Part shown: positions 26,832 to 34,669 of the stretch, in pieces
Layout of the letters: the number at the start of each line of letters is the position of its first letter
Position numbering within the stretch: the first letter of the stretch is position 1
NCBI RefSeq assembly: GCF_004217615.1
Contig: NZ_SHLD01000001.1
Location: 5,394,001-5,458,000 of the forward strand
From: Micromonospora kangleipakensis
Lineage (GTDB): Bacteria; Actinomycetota; Actinomycetes; Mycobacteriales; Micromonosporaceae
Length of the DNA stretch: 64,000 nt
Direction: 5' to 3'
Program-made: the position numbers and the translations under genes
The notes under the pieces: generated by a model
What the model saw: the letters and a program-made list of their open reading frames with translations, nothing else
What the model was told of the DNA's origin: nothing
The model's database searches: none

Positions 26832-27881
26832 TCAGGCGGCCGCGCGGTCCGGCAGCGGACGCCGCCGACGGGCCGGGTCGGTGAGCACCCCCGGCGCCCA
26901 GGCCCCGTCCGGCTGGTAGAGGTTCACCCCAGGCGGGACGATCTCGTCGATCCGGTCGAGGACGGCGTCGTCGACGGTGAGCGAAGCCCCCTTGAGCAGC
27001 CCCTCCAGCTGCTCCATGGTGCGCGGGCCGAGGATCGCCGAGGTGACCGCCGGGTGCGCCACGGTGAACGCCACCGCCAGCTCGGGCAGGGTGCAGCCGA
27101 CCTCGTCGGCGAGCGCTAGCAGCTCCTCCACCGCGGCGTACTTCGCGGCGTTGCCGGCGATCGCCGGGTCGAACCGGGCCGGGGTGAGGGCCGCCCGGCC
27201 GGCGGTGAGGTCGACCGCCCGGCCGGGACGGTACCGGCCGGAGAGGAAGCCCGACGCGAGCGGACTCCAGACCAGGACCCCCATGCCGTACCGCTGGCAG
27301 ACCGGCAGGACCGCGCTCTCGATCCCCCGGGCCAGGATCGAGTACGGCGGCTGCTCGGTGCGGAACCGCCCGAGCGCCCGCCGCTCGGCGACGTGATGCG
27401 ACTCCACGATCTCCTCGGCCGGGAAGGTCGAGCAGCCGAAGGCCCGGATCTTGCCGGCCCGGACGAGATCGCTGAGCACGCCCAAGGTCTCCTCGACGTC
27501 CGTGGTGTGGTCCGGGCGGTGCACCTGGTAGAGGTCGATCCAGTCGGTGTCCAGGCGGCGCAGACTCTCCTCGACCTCTCGGACGATCCAGCGCCGGGAG
27601 TTGCCACCGCGGTTGGGGCCCTCCCCCATCGGGAAGTGCACCTTGGTCGCGAGCACCACCTCGTCCCGCCGGCCGCGCAGCGCCCGGCCGACGATCGCCT
27701 CCGACTCGCCGGCGGAGTACATGTCGGCCGTGTCCACGAAGTTGATCCCCTGGTCGAGGGCGGCGTGGACGATCCGGACGCAGTCGTCGTGGTCGGGGTT
27801 GCCGACCGCGCCGAACATCATCGTGCCGAGACAGTGGACGCTCACCTCGATGCCCGTGCCGCCGAGCACGCGGTAACGCAT
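26832..27881 (-). CDS. Aldo/keto reductase
   Basis: The 349-residue NADPH-dependent oxidoreductase has the (beta/alpha)8 AKR fold: GINFVDTADMYSAGESE with catalytic Asp and Tyr near residues 48-62, Lys in LATKVHFPMGEG near 80, and the IRAFGCSTF strand near 150. It resembles the YajO/YghZ-type general stress AKRs. ATG 27881 follows GGGAGG. It is separated by 95 bp from the ABC transporter gene upstream on the same strand and has a free-standing look. Confidence 0.9.
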   Translation of the reverse strand: MRYRVLGGTGIEVSVHCLGTMMFGAVGNPDHDDCVRIVHAALDQGINFVDTADMYSAGESEAIVGRALRGRRDEVVLATKVHFPMGEGPNRGGNSRRWIVREVEESLRRLDTDWIDLYQVHRPDHTTDVEETLGVLSDLVRAGKIRAFGCSTFPAEEIVESHHVAERRALGRFRTEQPPYSILARGIESAVLPVCQRYGMGVLVWSPLASGFLSGRYRPGRAVDLTAGRAALTPARFDPAIAGNAAKYAAVEELLALADEVGCTLPELAVAFTVAHPAVTSAILGPRTMEQLEGLLKGASLTVDDAVLDRIDEIVPPGVNLYQPDGAWAPGVLTDPARRRRPLPDRAAA

Positions 27882-27976
27882 GAGTCCTCCCGAGGGATGC
27901 GCCGCGCTGTCCGGGCGGCGGGGCCGGTCCGACCAACCTAGGAATTCGAGTGCGCTCGAGGTCAAGGCCGCGCCGG

Positions 27977-29920
27977 TCAGCTGGTGCCGTCCCCCGCGCC
28001 CGCCAGGTAGCCTGCGGCCTGCAGCTCGAACAGCTCCCGGTAGGGGCCGTCCTGCGCCATCAGCTCGTCGTGGTCGCCCTGCTGGACGAGCCGGCCGTGG
28101 TCCATGACGAAGATCCGGTCGGCGTGCCGGACGTTGGCGAGCCGGTGGGTGATCAGCACGACCGCCCGCTCGGGGTGCCGGCGCAGGTGCTGGAAGAGCG
28201 CGTGCTCGGCCCGGGCGTCGAGGGCCGCGGAGGGCTCGTCGCAGATCAGCAGCCGGGCGTCCCGGTAGAGGCCGCGGGCGGCGACCAGCCGCTGCCACTG
28301 GCCGCCGGAGAGGTCCTGGCCGTCCTTGAACTGCCGGTCGAGGAGGGTGTCGTAGCCGTACGGCAGGCCGGTGATCATGTCGTGCGCGGCGGCGCCGCGG
28401 GCGGCGTCCTCGACGCTCGGTCCGGGCCGGTCGGCCGGCCGGTCGTGCCGGCCGATCCGGATGTTCTGCCCGGCGGTGAACGGGAACTTCCACCAGTCCT
28501 GGGTCATCACCGCGACCTGGGCGCCGGTCTGCCGCGGGTCCAGCTCGGCGGTGTCCGTGCCGTCCCAGCGGATGACCCCGTCGGTGGGCCGGTAGAGGCC
28601 GGCGATCAGTTTGGCCAGGGTGGTCTTGCCGGAGCCGTTCTCCCCCACCAGGGCGATCACCTCACCACGTCGGATGGTGAGGCTGACCCCGTCCACGGCG
28701 GCCGTCGCGGTGTCCGGGTAGCGCAGGCTCACCCGGTCGAGCTCGATCCGGTCGAAGCCGTCGACGGGCCGGCCGCCGCCGACCGGGACGCGCTGCCGGG
28801 CCCGGTCGAGGAAGTCCCGGTAGTCCTGGTAGTAGAGCGCGTCCTCGTAGAGCGAGTTGGTGGCGAACACGGCGATCCGCAGCGAGGAGCGGGCGGACTG
28901 CAACGCCAGCAGGGCGGTCGCCGCGGCGGCCAGCGCGACCACGTCAACCAGCAGCAGCCCGCCGAGGACCGCGTAGACCCCGAAGGCGGCGATGCCGGTC
29001 GCCGACATGCCGACCGCGCGGGTGGTGCTCTGCGAGCGGGCCAGCCGCAGCTCGGCCCGGGTCTCCGCCGCCATCATCCGGCGGAACTCGGTGAGCAGGA
29101 AGTCCCGCATCTGGTACGCCCGTACCTCGGCGGCCGTGTGCCGGTCCGCCATCAGGTTGGCCAGCATCCACATCCGACGGCGGCGGGTGATCCGGGCCAG
29201 CATGACGAGGTACTGCCGGCGGGCCATCCGCACCGCCGTCACCGCCTCCGGCACCGCGGCGAGCAGCAGGCAGGGCAGCAGCACCGGCTGGACCACCGTC
29301 ACCGCCGCGGCGGTCGCCAGCACCCCCACCACGCCGGTGAGCAGGTTGACGGTGTGGTCGACGATCGACGCCGCCTCGGCCATGCCCCGGTCCCGGGCCC
29401 GGTCCATCTCCTCGGCGAAGCCCGCGTCGTCGAAGGCGGCCAGCTCCACCGTCGTCGTGGTCTCGAAGAGGCGCAGCTCCACCTGGTAGTTGATCTGCGG
29501 GATCAGCCGGGCCTGCGCCCAGCCGGCGGCCACGGTCAGCGCGCCCTTGACCGTCACCGCGAGCCCGGCGAGGGCCAGCGCGGGCAGCGCGGCGCGGATC
29601 CGGTCGGGCGTCGGCCCGGCGGCGAAGAGCTGACGGAGCACGCCGGTCGTGGCGAGCAGGCCCAGCGTGGTCATCACGCCGGCCGCCACGTTGAGCCCGA
29701 TGGAGGCGACGGTGTCCCGGCGACTGGTCCCCCAGGCCAGGACTACCGCCTCGCGAACCAGCGCGGGCAGCCGCCGGGCCACCGCCTGGAAGCTGGTGTG
29801 CGCGAACTCGGTCGCCCGGTGCATCCAGTGGCCGTCCTCCAGCTCGGGCAGGACGGTGGCGTCGTCGTCGGCCGGCTCGTCCGGGTCGGACGGGTGCCGG
29901 GGACCGATCACCGTCGCCAT
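27977..29920 (-). CDS. ABC transporter, fused membrane and ATP-binding domains
   Basis: The 647-residue half-transporter has a six-helix type IV exporter domain (residues about 65-350) and a nucleotide-binding domain with Walker A GENGSGKTT near 437, signature LSGGQWQRL near 545, Walker B LLICDEPSAALD and the switch HR in LITHRLANV. Half-transporters of this type export peptides, lipids or drugs as homodimers. GAGGAG precedes the ATG. There is no adjacent peptide or maturation gene to suggest a cargo. Confidence 0.9.
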   Translation of the reverse strand: MATVIGPRHPSDPDEPADDDATVLPELEDGHWMHRATEFAHTSFQAVARRLPALVREAVVLAWGTSRRDTVASIGLNVAAGVMTTLGLLATTGVLRQLFAAGPTPDRIRAALPALALAGLAVTVKGALTVAAGWAQARLIPQINYQVELRLFETTTTVELAAFDDAGFAEEMDRARDRGMAEAASIVDHTVNLLTGVVGVLATAAAVTVVQPVLLPCLLLAAVPEAVTAVRMARRQYLVMLARITRRRRMWMLANLMADRHTAAEVRAYQMRDFLLTEFRRMMAAETRAELRLARSQSTTRAVGMSATGIAAFGVYAVLGGLLLVDVVALAAAATALLALQSARSSLRIAVFATNSLYEDALYYQDYRDFLDRARQRVPVGGGRPVDGFDRIELDRVSLRYPDTATAAVDGVSLTIRRGEVIALVGENGSGKTTLAKLIAGLYRPTDGVIRWDGTDTAELDPRQTGAQVAVMTQDWWKFPFTAGQNIRIGRHDRPADRPGPSVEDAARGAAAHDMITGLPYGYDTLLDRQFKDGQDLSGGQWQRLVAARGLYRDARLLICDEPSAALDARAEHALFQHLRRHPERAVVLITHRLANVRHADRIFVMDHGRLVQQGDHDELMAQDGPYRELFELQAAGYLAGAGDGTS

Positions 29921-30181
29921 GGCGCCTCCTCACCGGGCCGAACAGCCACGGACCAAGGAGCTTACGTTCCGCGACGGTACGCTGTCCCGAGGTGACCGGC
30001 GTGTCGAACAGGCGTCCCAACCGTGTGTCGCCGGGATACCGGAAGGCGGCGGTTCCACGGGGTGGGCGATGTCGCGTCGCGTCGCGCCGGCCCGCCCCGG
30101 GTGGCAGGCTGGTGGAGTCGCCGGCGGCGGACCCGACTAGTGCCCGCCGACCGACCCGTCGTGAAGGAGAAGATCGACCCG

Positions 30182-31816
30182 ATGGCTGTGGACGTCACCA
30201 CCACGGACGAATGGCAGGCCCTGCGCAAGCACGCCGAGGCGATGCGCGGCACCCACCTGCGGGAGCTGTTCGCCGCCGACGGGCAGCGGGGTGAGCGGCT
30301 CACCGGCGACGTCGCCGACCTGCACGTCGACTACAGCAAGAACCTCGTCACCGACGAGACGCTCACTCTGCTCACCGCCCTCGCCGAGCGGGTCCGGCTG
30401 ACCGACCGGATCGCCGCCATGTTCTCCGGCGAACACATCAACTCCACCGAGGACCGGGCCGTGCTGCACACCGCGCTGCGGCTGCCCCGCGAGGCGAAGC
30501 TGGTGGTGGACGGACAGGATGTGATCGCCGACGTGCACGGCGTGCTCGACCGGATGTCCGCGTTCGCCGAACGGGTCCGCTCCGGCGCCTGGCGCGGGCA
30601 CACCGGTGAGCGGATCAGCACCGTGGTCAACATCGGCATCGGCGGGTCGGACCTCGGGCCGGTGATGGCGTACGAGGCGTTGAAGGCCTACCGGGACGCC
30701 GGCATCACCTGCCGCTTCGTCTCCAACATCGACCCCACCGACATCCACGACAAGACCACCGACCTGGACCCGGCCACCACGCTGTTCATCGTGGTCAGCA
30801 AGACGTTCTCCACCCAGGAGACCCTCGCCAACGCCAACCAGGCGCGGCGCTGGCTGCTCGCCGGACTGGACGCCGACGACTCGGCGATCGCCCGACACTT
30901 CGTCGCCGTCAGCACCAACGAGCAGCGGGTCCGCGACTTCGGCATCGACCCGGCGAACATGTTCGGCTTCTGGGACTGGGTGGGCGGCCGGTACTCGCTG
31001 CCCTCGGCCGTCGGCCTGTCGGTCATGCTGGCGATCGGGCCGGAGCGGTTCCGGGAGATGCTCGCCGGCTACCACGCCGTCGACGAGCACTTCCGCACCA
31101 CGCCGGTGGAGCGGAACCTGCCGGCGCTGCTGGGCCTGCTCAACGTCTGGTACACCGACTTCCTCGGCGCGCAGACCCACGCGGTGCTGCCGTACTCGCA
31201 GTACCTGCACCGGTTCCCGGCGTACCTCCAGCAGCTCACCATGGAAAGCAACGGCAAGTCGGTCACGGTCGACGGCAAGCCGGTCACGTACCCGACCGGG
31301 GAGATCTTCTGGGGCGAGCCCGGCACCAACGGGCAGCACGCCTTCTATCAGCTCATCCACCAGGGGACGCTGCTCATCCCGGCCGACTTCATCGCGTTCA
31401 GCCAGCCCAACCACGACCTGGGTGACATGCACGACCTGTTCATGTCGAACTTCTTCGCACAGACCGCCGCGCTGGCCTTCGGCCGCACCCGCGAGCAGGT
31501 CGAGGCGGAGGGCACCCCGGCCGACGTGGTGCCGCACCGGGTGATGTCGGGCAACCACCCGACCACCTCGATCATCGCGCCGAAGCTCACCCCGGCGACC
31601 CTCGGCCAGCTCATCGCCCTCTACGAGCACATCGTCTTCACCGAGGGCACCGTCTGGGACATCAACCCGTTCGACCAGTGGGGCGTGGAGTTGGGCAAGG
31701 TGATGGCCAACCAGCTCGCGCCGAAGCTCACCGGGACCAAGCCGGACCTCGGCGACGTGGACTCCTCCACCGCCGCGCTGATTCGCCGCTACCGCGCCCA
31801 GCGCGGCCGGGACTGA
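30182..31816 (+). CDS. pgi: Glucose-6-phosphate isomerase
   Basis: The 544-residue glycolytic enzyme interconverts glucose 6-phosphate and fructose 6-phosphate. Both family signatures are visible: [15 protein letters not shown] near 265-279 and [18 protein letters not shown] near 493-510. [16 protein letters not shown] phosphate-binding sequence is at about 140. The ATG at 30182 begins the usual N-terminus; the reading frame is open back to 30023 but that part is not PGI-like. AAGGAG is 12-13 nt upstream, longer than ideal. Single gene, unlike the tal-pgi-zwf clusters of many actinomycetes. Confidence 0.95.
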   Translation: MAVDVTTTDEWQALRKHAEAMRGTHLRELFAADGQRGERLTGDVADLHVDYSKNLVTDETLTLLTALAERVRLTDRIAAMFSGEHINSTEDRAVLHTALRLPREAKLVVDGQDVIADVHGVLDRMSAFAERVRSGAWRGHTGERISTVVNIGIGGSDLGPVMAYEALKAYRDAGITCRFVSNIDPTDIHDKTTDLDPATTLFIVVSKTFSTQETLANANQARRWLLAGLDADDSAIARHFVAVSTNEQRVRDFGIDPANMFGFWDWVGGRYSLPSAVGLSVMLAIGPERFREMLAGYHAVDEHFRTTPVERNLPALLGLLNVWYTDFLGAQTHAVLPYSQYLHRFPAYLQQLTMESNGKSVTVDGKPVTYPTGEIFWGEPGTNGQHAFYQLIHQGTLLIPADFIAFSQPNHDLGDMHDLFMSNFFAQTAALAFGRTREQVEAEGTPADVVPHRVMSGNHPTTSIIAPKLTPATLGQLIALYEHIVFTEGTVWDINPFDQWGVELGKVMANQLAPKLTGTKPDLGDVDSSTAALIRRYRAQRGRD

Positions 31817-31931
31817 CGACGTACGTGCCGGTGGCGGCGGCCCGCTGACGGGTCGTCGCCATCGTCGGTGTCGCTCCGGACAGCCCGTTCGTTGACCGAC
31901 TCAGGTCTCCGAACTTCTCCGCCGCAGACGC

Positions 31932-32027
31932 TCAGTCTGCGTACCGCCACAGCCCTTCCGAGTCGACGTCCTGCACGAGCCGCTTCGCCAGCGACATCTC
32001 GTCGATCTCAGTGCGCCAGTCGATCAT
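31932..32027 (-). CDS. Possible small ORF or gene remnant, 31 codons
   Basis: In the 287-bp gap between pgi and the Phd-like gene, one short minus-strand frame reads MIDWRTEIDEMSLAKRLVQD and ends GLWRYAD. The acidic, Trp-containing composition looks more protein-like than the surrounding frames, but there is no ribosome-binding site and no known family. It could be the N-terminal stub of a lost gene. The rest of the gap shows nothing. Confidence 0.25.
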   Translation of the reverse strand: MIDWRTEIDEMSLAKRLVQDVDSEGLWRYAD

Positions 32028-32103
32028 CAAACCTCAGTCAATCAGCCGGTCAGCAGCGCCGGACGGTGAATATCGTGGTCGGTGACCGACCAACCGGGCC
32101 GGG

Positions 32104-32514
32104 TCAATCGCGCAGCAGGTCGGCGTGGGCAGCGCGCAACCGGGCCAGCACCGGATCGCCGACGGGTGCCCGGCGATCCAGCTCCGCCCAGACCTCGGCG
32201 AGGGCGTCGGTGAGCGCGCGCAGCTCGGCCGCGTGCCGCCGGCCGCTCTGCCGGTGCAGCTCCTCCAGGCGACGAGACCAGCCGGCGCTGATCGCGGCGA
32301 TACGTTCGGAGTCGGCCCGGGCCTGCGCCGCCGTCCGGGCGGCCGGGGCGGGCACGATCGCGGCGACCGGACGCGGGTCGCCGTCGCGGGTGACGACGGT
32401 GACGGTGTCGGTCAGTTCGGCGAGGGCGACGAGCTGGGTGAGCCGGGTGCGGACCTCACGGAGCGGCAGGGCACGCGGCTGGGGAGGCCGGTCGGCCAGT
32501 GCAGGGGCAGCCAT
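32104..32514 (-). CDS. Phd/YefM-like antitoxin-domain protein without an adjacent toxin
   Basis: The 136-residue protein begins with a Phd-like DNA-binding fold: LPLREVRTRLTQLVALAELT, then VTVVTRDGDPRPVAAIVPA (about residues 15-60), matching the swap-hairpin fold of type II antitoxins. The C-terminal helical half (65-136), where a toxin-binding tail would be, is longer than usual. No RelE, Doc or PIN toxin gene is next to it. The GNAT gene lies 33 bp upstream on the same strand. It may be a solitary regulator. Confidence 0.6.
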   Translation of the reverse strand: MAAPALADRPPQPRALPLREVRTRLTQLVALAELTDTVTVVTRDGDPRPVAAIVPAPAARTAAQARADSERIAAISAGWSRRLEELHRQSGRRHAAELRALTDALAEVWAELDRRAPVGDPVLARLRAAHADLLRD

Positions 32515-32547
32515 GGACACATGGTGATGCCCGGGTACGACAGAACG

Positions 32548-33090
32548 TCAGGCCGTCCACTCCGGGGCCAGCACCGACCAGACCTCCATGTCGGCCCGGC
32601 CGGTGGAGGTCGGGGCTGCCGCACGGAGGACACCGTCGCGGCGCATGCCCAACCGCTGGGCGACGGCGATGCTGCGCTCGTTGCCGGCTTTGGTCACCCA
32701 CTCGACCCGGTGGATGCCGCGTTCCCGGATCGCCCAGTCGATGATCACGCGGGCCGCGCGGGTGACCAGGCCCTGCCCCTCGGCGGCGGGCTCCAGCCAG
32801 CACCCGGCCTCGCAGACGCCCGTGGTGGTGTTGAGCGACACGAACAGCACGCCTCCGACCAGGGTGCCGCGCTGCCAGATGCCCCAGATGCCGCCGTCGT
32901 CGCGCGCCCACCGGTCGGCGTAGTTCTGCAGGACCTTGCGGGCGGAGGCGGCGTCGGTGGCCACGAAGGACGCCCCCACCCAGGGCGAGATGTGCTCCCG
33001 GCACCGGTCGAGGTTGGCGAGGAACTCGTCGGAGTGCCACGGTTCGAGCGGCCGCAGCTCGGCGTCGTCGGTCAGGGGAAGGGCGAACAC
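32548..33090 (-). CDS. GNAT family N-acetyltransferase (RimJ/RimL type)
   Basis: The 180-residue protein aligns with ribosomal-protein-Ser/Ala acetyltransferases: ALPLTDDAELRPLEPWHSDEFL at the start, ISPWVGASF near 42, and the acetyl-CoA site AEGQGLVTRAARVIIDWA near 110-128 followed by HRVEWVTKAGNERSIAVAQRLG. The GTG at 33090 is 7 nt downstream of the -10 box TAGGTT, so a leaderless mRNA is likely. Its promoter abuts the inverted repeat of the tnpB element, and the spacer and any -35 would lie inside that element. Confidence 0.85.
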   Translation of the reverse strand: MFALPLTDDAELRPLEPWHSDEFLANLDRCREHISPWVGASFVATDAASARKVLQNYADRWARDDGGIWGIWQRGTLVGGVLFVSLNTTTGVCEAGCWLEPAAEGQGLVTRAARVIIDWAIRERGIHRVEWVTKAGNERSIAVAQRLGMRRDGVLRAAAPTSTGRADMEVWSVLAPEWTA

Positions 33091-33097
33091 GGGGAGC

Positions 33098-33103
33098 AAC
33101 CTA
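33098..33103 (-). promoter_or_regulatory. -10 box of the GNAT gene at the edge of the tnpB element
   Basis: TAGGTT (minus strand) ends 7 nt before the GTG at 33090. Its outermost base coincides with the first base of the inverted repeat at 33103, so upstream promoter elements come from the inserted element. Confidence 0.45.
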
Positions 33104-33132
33104 GTGCGGTGTCCACTAACGTTCACCGGGTT
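33103..33132 (+). repeat. Left inverted repeat of the tnpB element
   Basis: It begins AGTGCGGTGTCCACTAACG; compared with the reverse complement of the right copy, four mismatches in 30 positions. It contains the TAG stop of the tnpB reading frame (33116-33118). Confidence 0.6.
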
Positions 33133-34546
33133 TTCGGTGGCTGTTGTGGATCCTCGCTTTGGGAGCGAGCGACTCCCCACCGCTGGGTGGTGGGGCGGGC
33201 CTCCGCGGGCCAACTGATCCTCGCGCCGCCCGGTCGTGCGCTGGACGGCGGGGGTCACGTCGGGACCGACCGGCACCGGGAAGGTGCCGGCCGGCTCGAC
33301 GGTGCGTGACCACCTCCGGCAGCACAACAGCTGCCGGGGTGGTAGATCCGCCGCCCGGGATACGGGTGGCGATGATGGCAGCCGCGACCAGGTCGCGGTG
33401 CCCGGAGAATCCGCAGTGCGGGCAGGACAACGTCCTGCCGCGGGGTTTCGGTACCCGCCTTCGGCAGGCGGGGCAGGTGGAGGACGTGCCGCGTTCGTCG
33501 ACCAGCCGAACGCTGATGCCGGCCAGGGTGGCCTTGTCAGTGAGGACCTGCAGGAGCCGGCCGATCTGCCACTGCCGCAACCGCAGGTTGTGCCGCCGGC
33601 CCGCCGGCAGGTCCAACACCCCGCGGGGATCCCCGACGTGCAGCACACCCACCCGCTGACCCACCGCCCACGAAACGACGCTGCGGGCCGCCTCGTGCTG
33701 GGCCTGACGGACCCGCCGGCCATGCCGGCCCTCCACCAGGCGGGCCCGACGCCGGTACTGCCGCCACCGCCGCGACCCCCGCTCACCCGGCTTCGGCGCC
33801 CGACGTGCCACGGCACGGCGGCGGGCTTTCGTGTCGGCCAGGTGCATGCGGTGTTCGGCGCGGATCGCCCGCCCGGACACCAGCAACCCGTCCCCGTCGG
33901 GGCCGGCGACGGCGTAGGGGTGGACGATCCCCAGGTCCACCCCGCCCACCCTGCCGGGGTCCGGTTGTTCACCGGGCGGGTAGACCGCCACCGGAACCTC
34001 GGCGGTCACGTCGAGGAACAGGCGCCCACCTTCGTACAGCAGGGTGACCGACCGGACCTGCTCGACCGGATACGGCACCTCCCGCGCCAGCCGCACCCAC
34101 AACGGCGCACTGCCTTTGGCGGTGGGGATTCGCACCCGGCGCCCGTCGAGGGTGAACGTGCCGTGATACCAGCGCACCGGCACCAACCCCCGCCGCCGAC
34201 GCGGAAACCGCGCCGACACGTCACCCGCGCTGCGGCGCTTCGCCGCCGCGAACCACGCATCCGAAAACCGGCGCAACACCGACCGCGCACCGACGGAATC
34301 CAGTTCCGCGAACGTGCCCGGCCCGGATGCCGCCAACTCGCAGCACAACTGCTGATAGCCGACCAGCGGCGCGTCCCGGCGCCGGCGCCGCCGCCACGCG
34401 TTGACCTCCAACACGCACGCCCACACGTCACCGGCGGAGCGCAGCAGCCCGAAACACCGCCGCCGCTGACCCGGCGTCACCCGCAACGCGACCCGCGCCG
34501 TGCGATGCACGACCCGCGGAGCGGCGGGATCCCGACGGCGAGGCAC
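33116..34546 (-). CDS. tnpB: TnpB-family RNA-guided nuclease (OrfB_Zn_ribbon)
   Basis: The 476-residue reading frame encodes a TnpB protein. RuvC-I is GGVDLGIVHP with Asp204, the zinc ribbon is CPAC...CPHC (358-378) preceded by LVDERGTSST, and RuvC-III is GHRDLVAAA with Asp385. The RuvC-II strand reads VLHVGDPRGV, with Gly305-Asp306 where ordinary TnpB has Glu-Asp. The last 75 residues after 400 are repetitive and probably reflect read-through over the guide-RNA scaffold. GTG start at 34546; no good ribosome-binding site. Known family activity is omega-RNA-guided DNA cleavage. Confidence 0.88.
   Translation of the reverse strand: MPRRRDPAAPRVVHRTARVALRVTPGQRRRCFGLLRSAGDVWACVLEVNAWRRRRRRDAPLVGYQQLCCELAASGPGTFAELDSVGARSVLRRFSDAWFAAAKRRSAGDVSARFPRRRRGLVPVRWYHGTFTLDGRRVRIPTAKGSAPLWVRLAREVPYPVEQVRSVTLLYEGGRLFLDVTAEVPVAVYPPGEQPDPGRVGGVDLGIVHPYAVAGPDGDGLLVSGRAIRAEHRMHLADTKARRRAVARRAPKPGERGSRRWRQYRRRARLVEGRHGRRVRQAQHEAARSVVSWAVGQRVGVLHVGDPRGVLDLPAGRRHNLRLRQWQIGRLLQVLTDKATLAGISVRLVDERGTSSTCPACRRRVPKPRGRTLSCPHCGFSGHRDLVAAAIIATRIPGGGSTTPAAVVLPEVVTHRRAGRHLPGAGRSRRDPRRPAHDRAARGSVGPRRPAPPPSGGESLAPKARIHNSHRKPGER
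33151..33300 (-). ncRNA. Candidate omega-RNA scaffold overlapping the tnpB 3' end
   Basis: In the tnpB sense direction two consecutive hairpins lie near the end of the frame: a 7-bp stem CCCCACC/GGTGGGG (33175-33195) and a 6-bp stem CTCGCT/AGCGAG (33153-33169). In known tnpB elements the guide RNA scaffold overlaps the gene's 3' end and is followed by the guide, which here would begin around 33150 and run towards the GNAT gene. Boundaries are estimates; the exact RNA cannot be determined from sequence alone. Confidence 0.35.
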
Positions 34547-34591
34547 GAACCGAAGCCAACACCACCCCTACGACACTTTCCCACCCCGGCC

Positions 34592-34621
34592 AACCCGGCC
34601 AACGTTTGTGGACACGGCACT
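34592..34621 (-). repeat. Right inverted repeat of the tnpB element
   Basis: Read on the minus strand it begins AGTGCCGTGTCCACAAACG, the partner of the left repeat. It lies 45 bp upstream of the tnpB start, a normal left-end distance for such elements. Confidence 0.6.
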
Positions 34622-34656
34622 CGCAGGCCGAGGGCGGGGATGTCGGTCCGTCGCCC

Positions 34657-34662
34657 TACGGT
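34657..34662 (+). promoter_or_regulatory. -10 box of a probable leaderless promoter for the SWIM operon
   Basis: TACGGT ends 7 nt before the GTG at 34670, with no Shine-Dalgarno sequence in between. Confidence 0.5.
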
Positions 34663-34669
34663 GTGCGCC

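Larger units (their letters stand above)
33103..34621 (-). mobile_element. tnpB-carrying element bounded by imperfect inverted repeats
   Basis: A 1.5-kb segment containing only tnpB is flanked by inverted repeats 33103-33132 and 34592-34621 that match at 26 of 30 positions. It separates the GNAT gene from the SWIM gene. No Y1 or serine transposase is encoded, so it would need one in trans. No target-site duplication is evident. Terminal inverted repeats are not a feature of IS200/IS605 or IS607 elements, so either the repeats belong to a different carrier or they predate tnpB insertion. Confidence 0.6.

Noticed and set aside
30061..30090. Short repeat GTCGC before pgi
   Set aside because: Only three short imperfect units in a GC-rich leader; not distinguishable from composition.
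33098..34626. Target-site duplication around the tnpB element
   Set aside because: Bases outside the two inverted repeats (AACCT on the left, CGCAG on the right) do not match.
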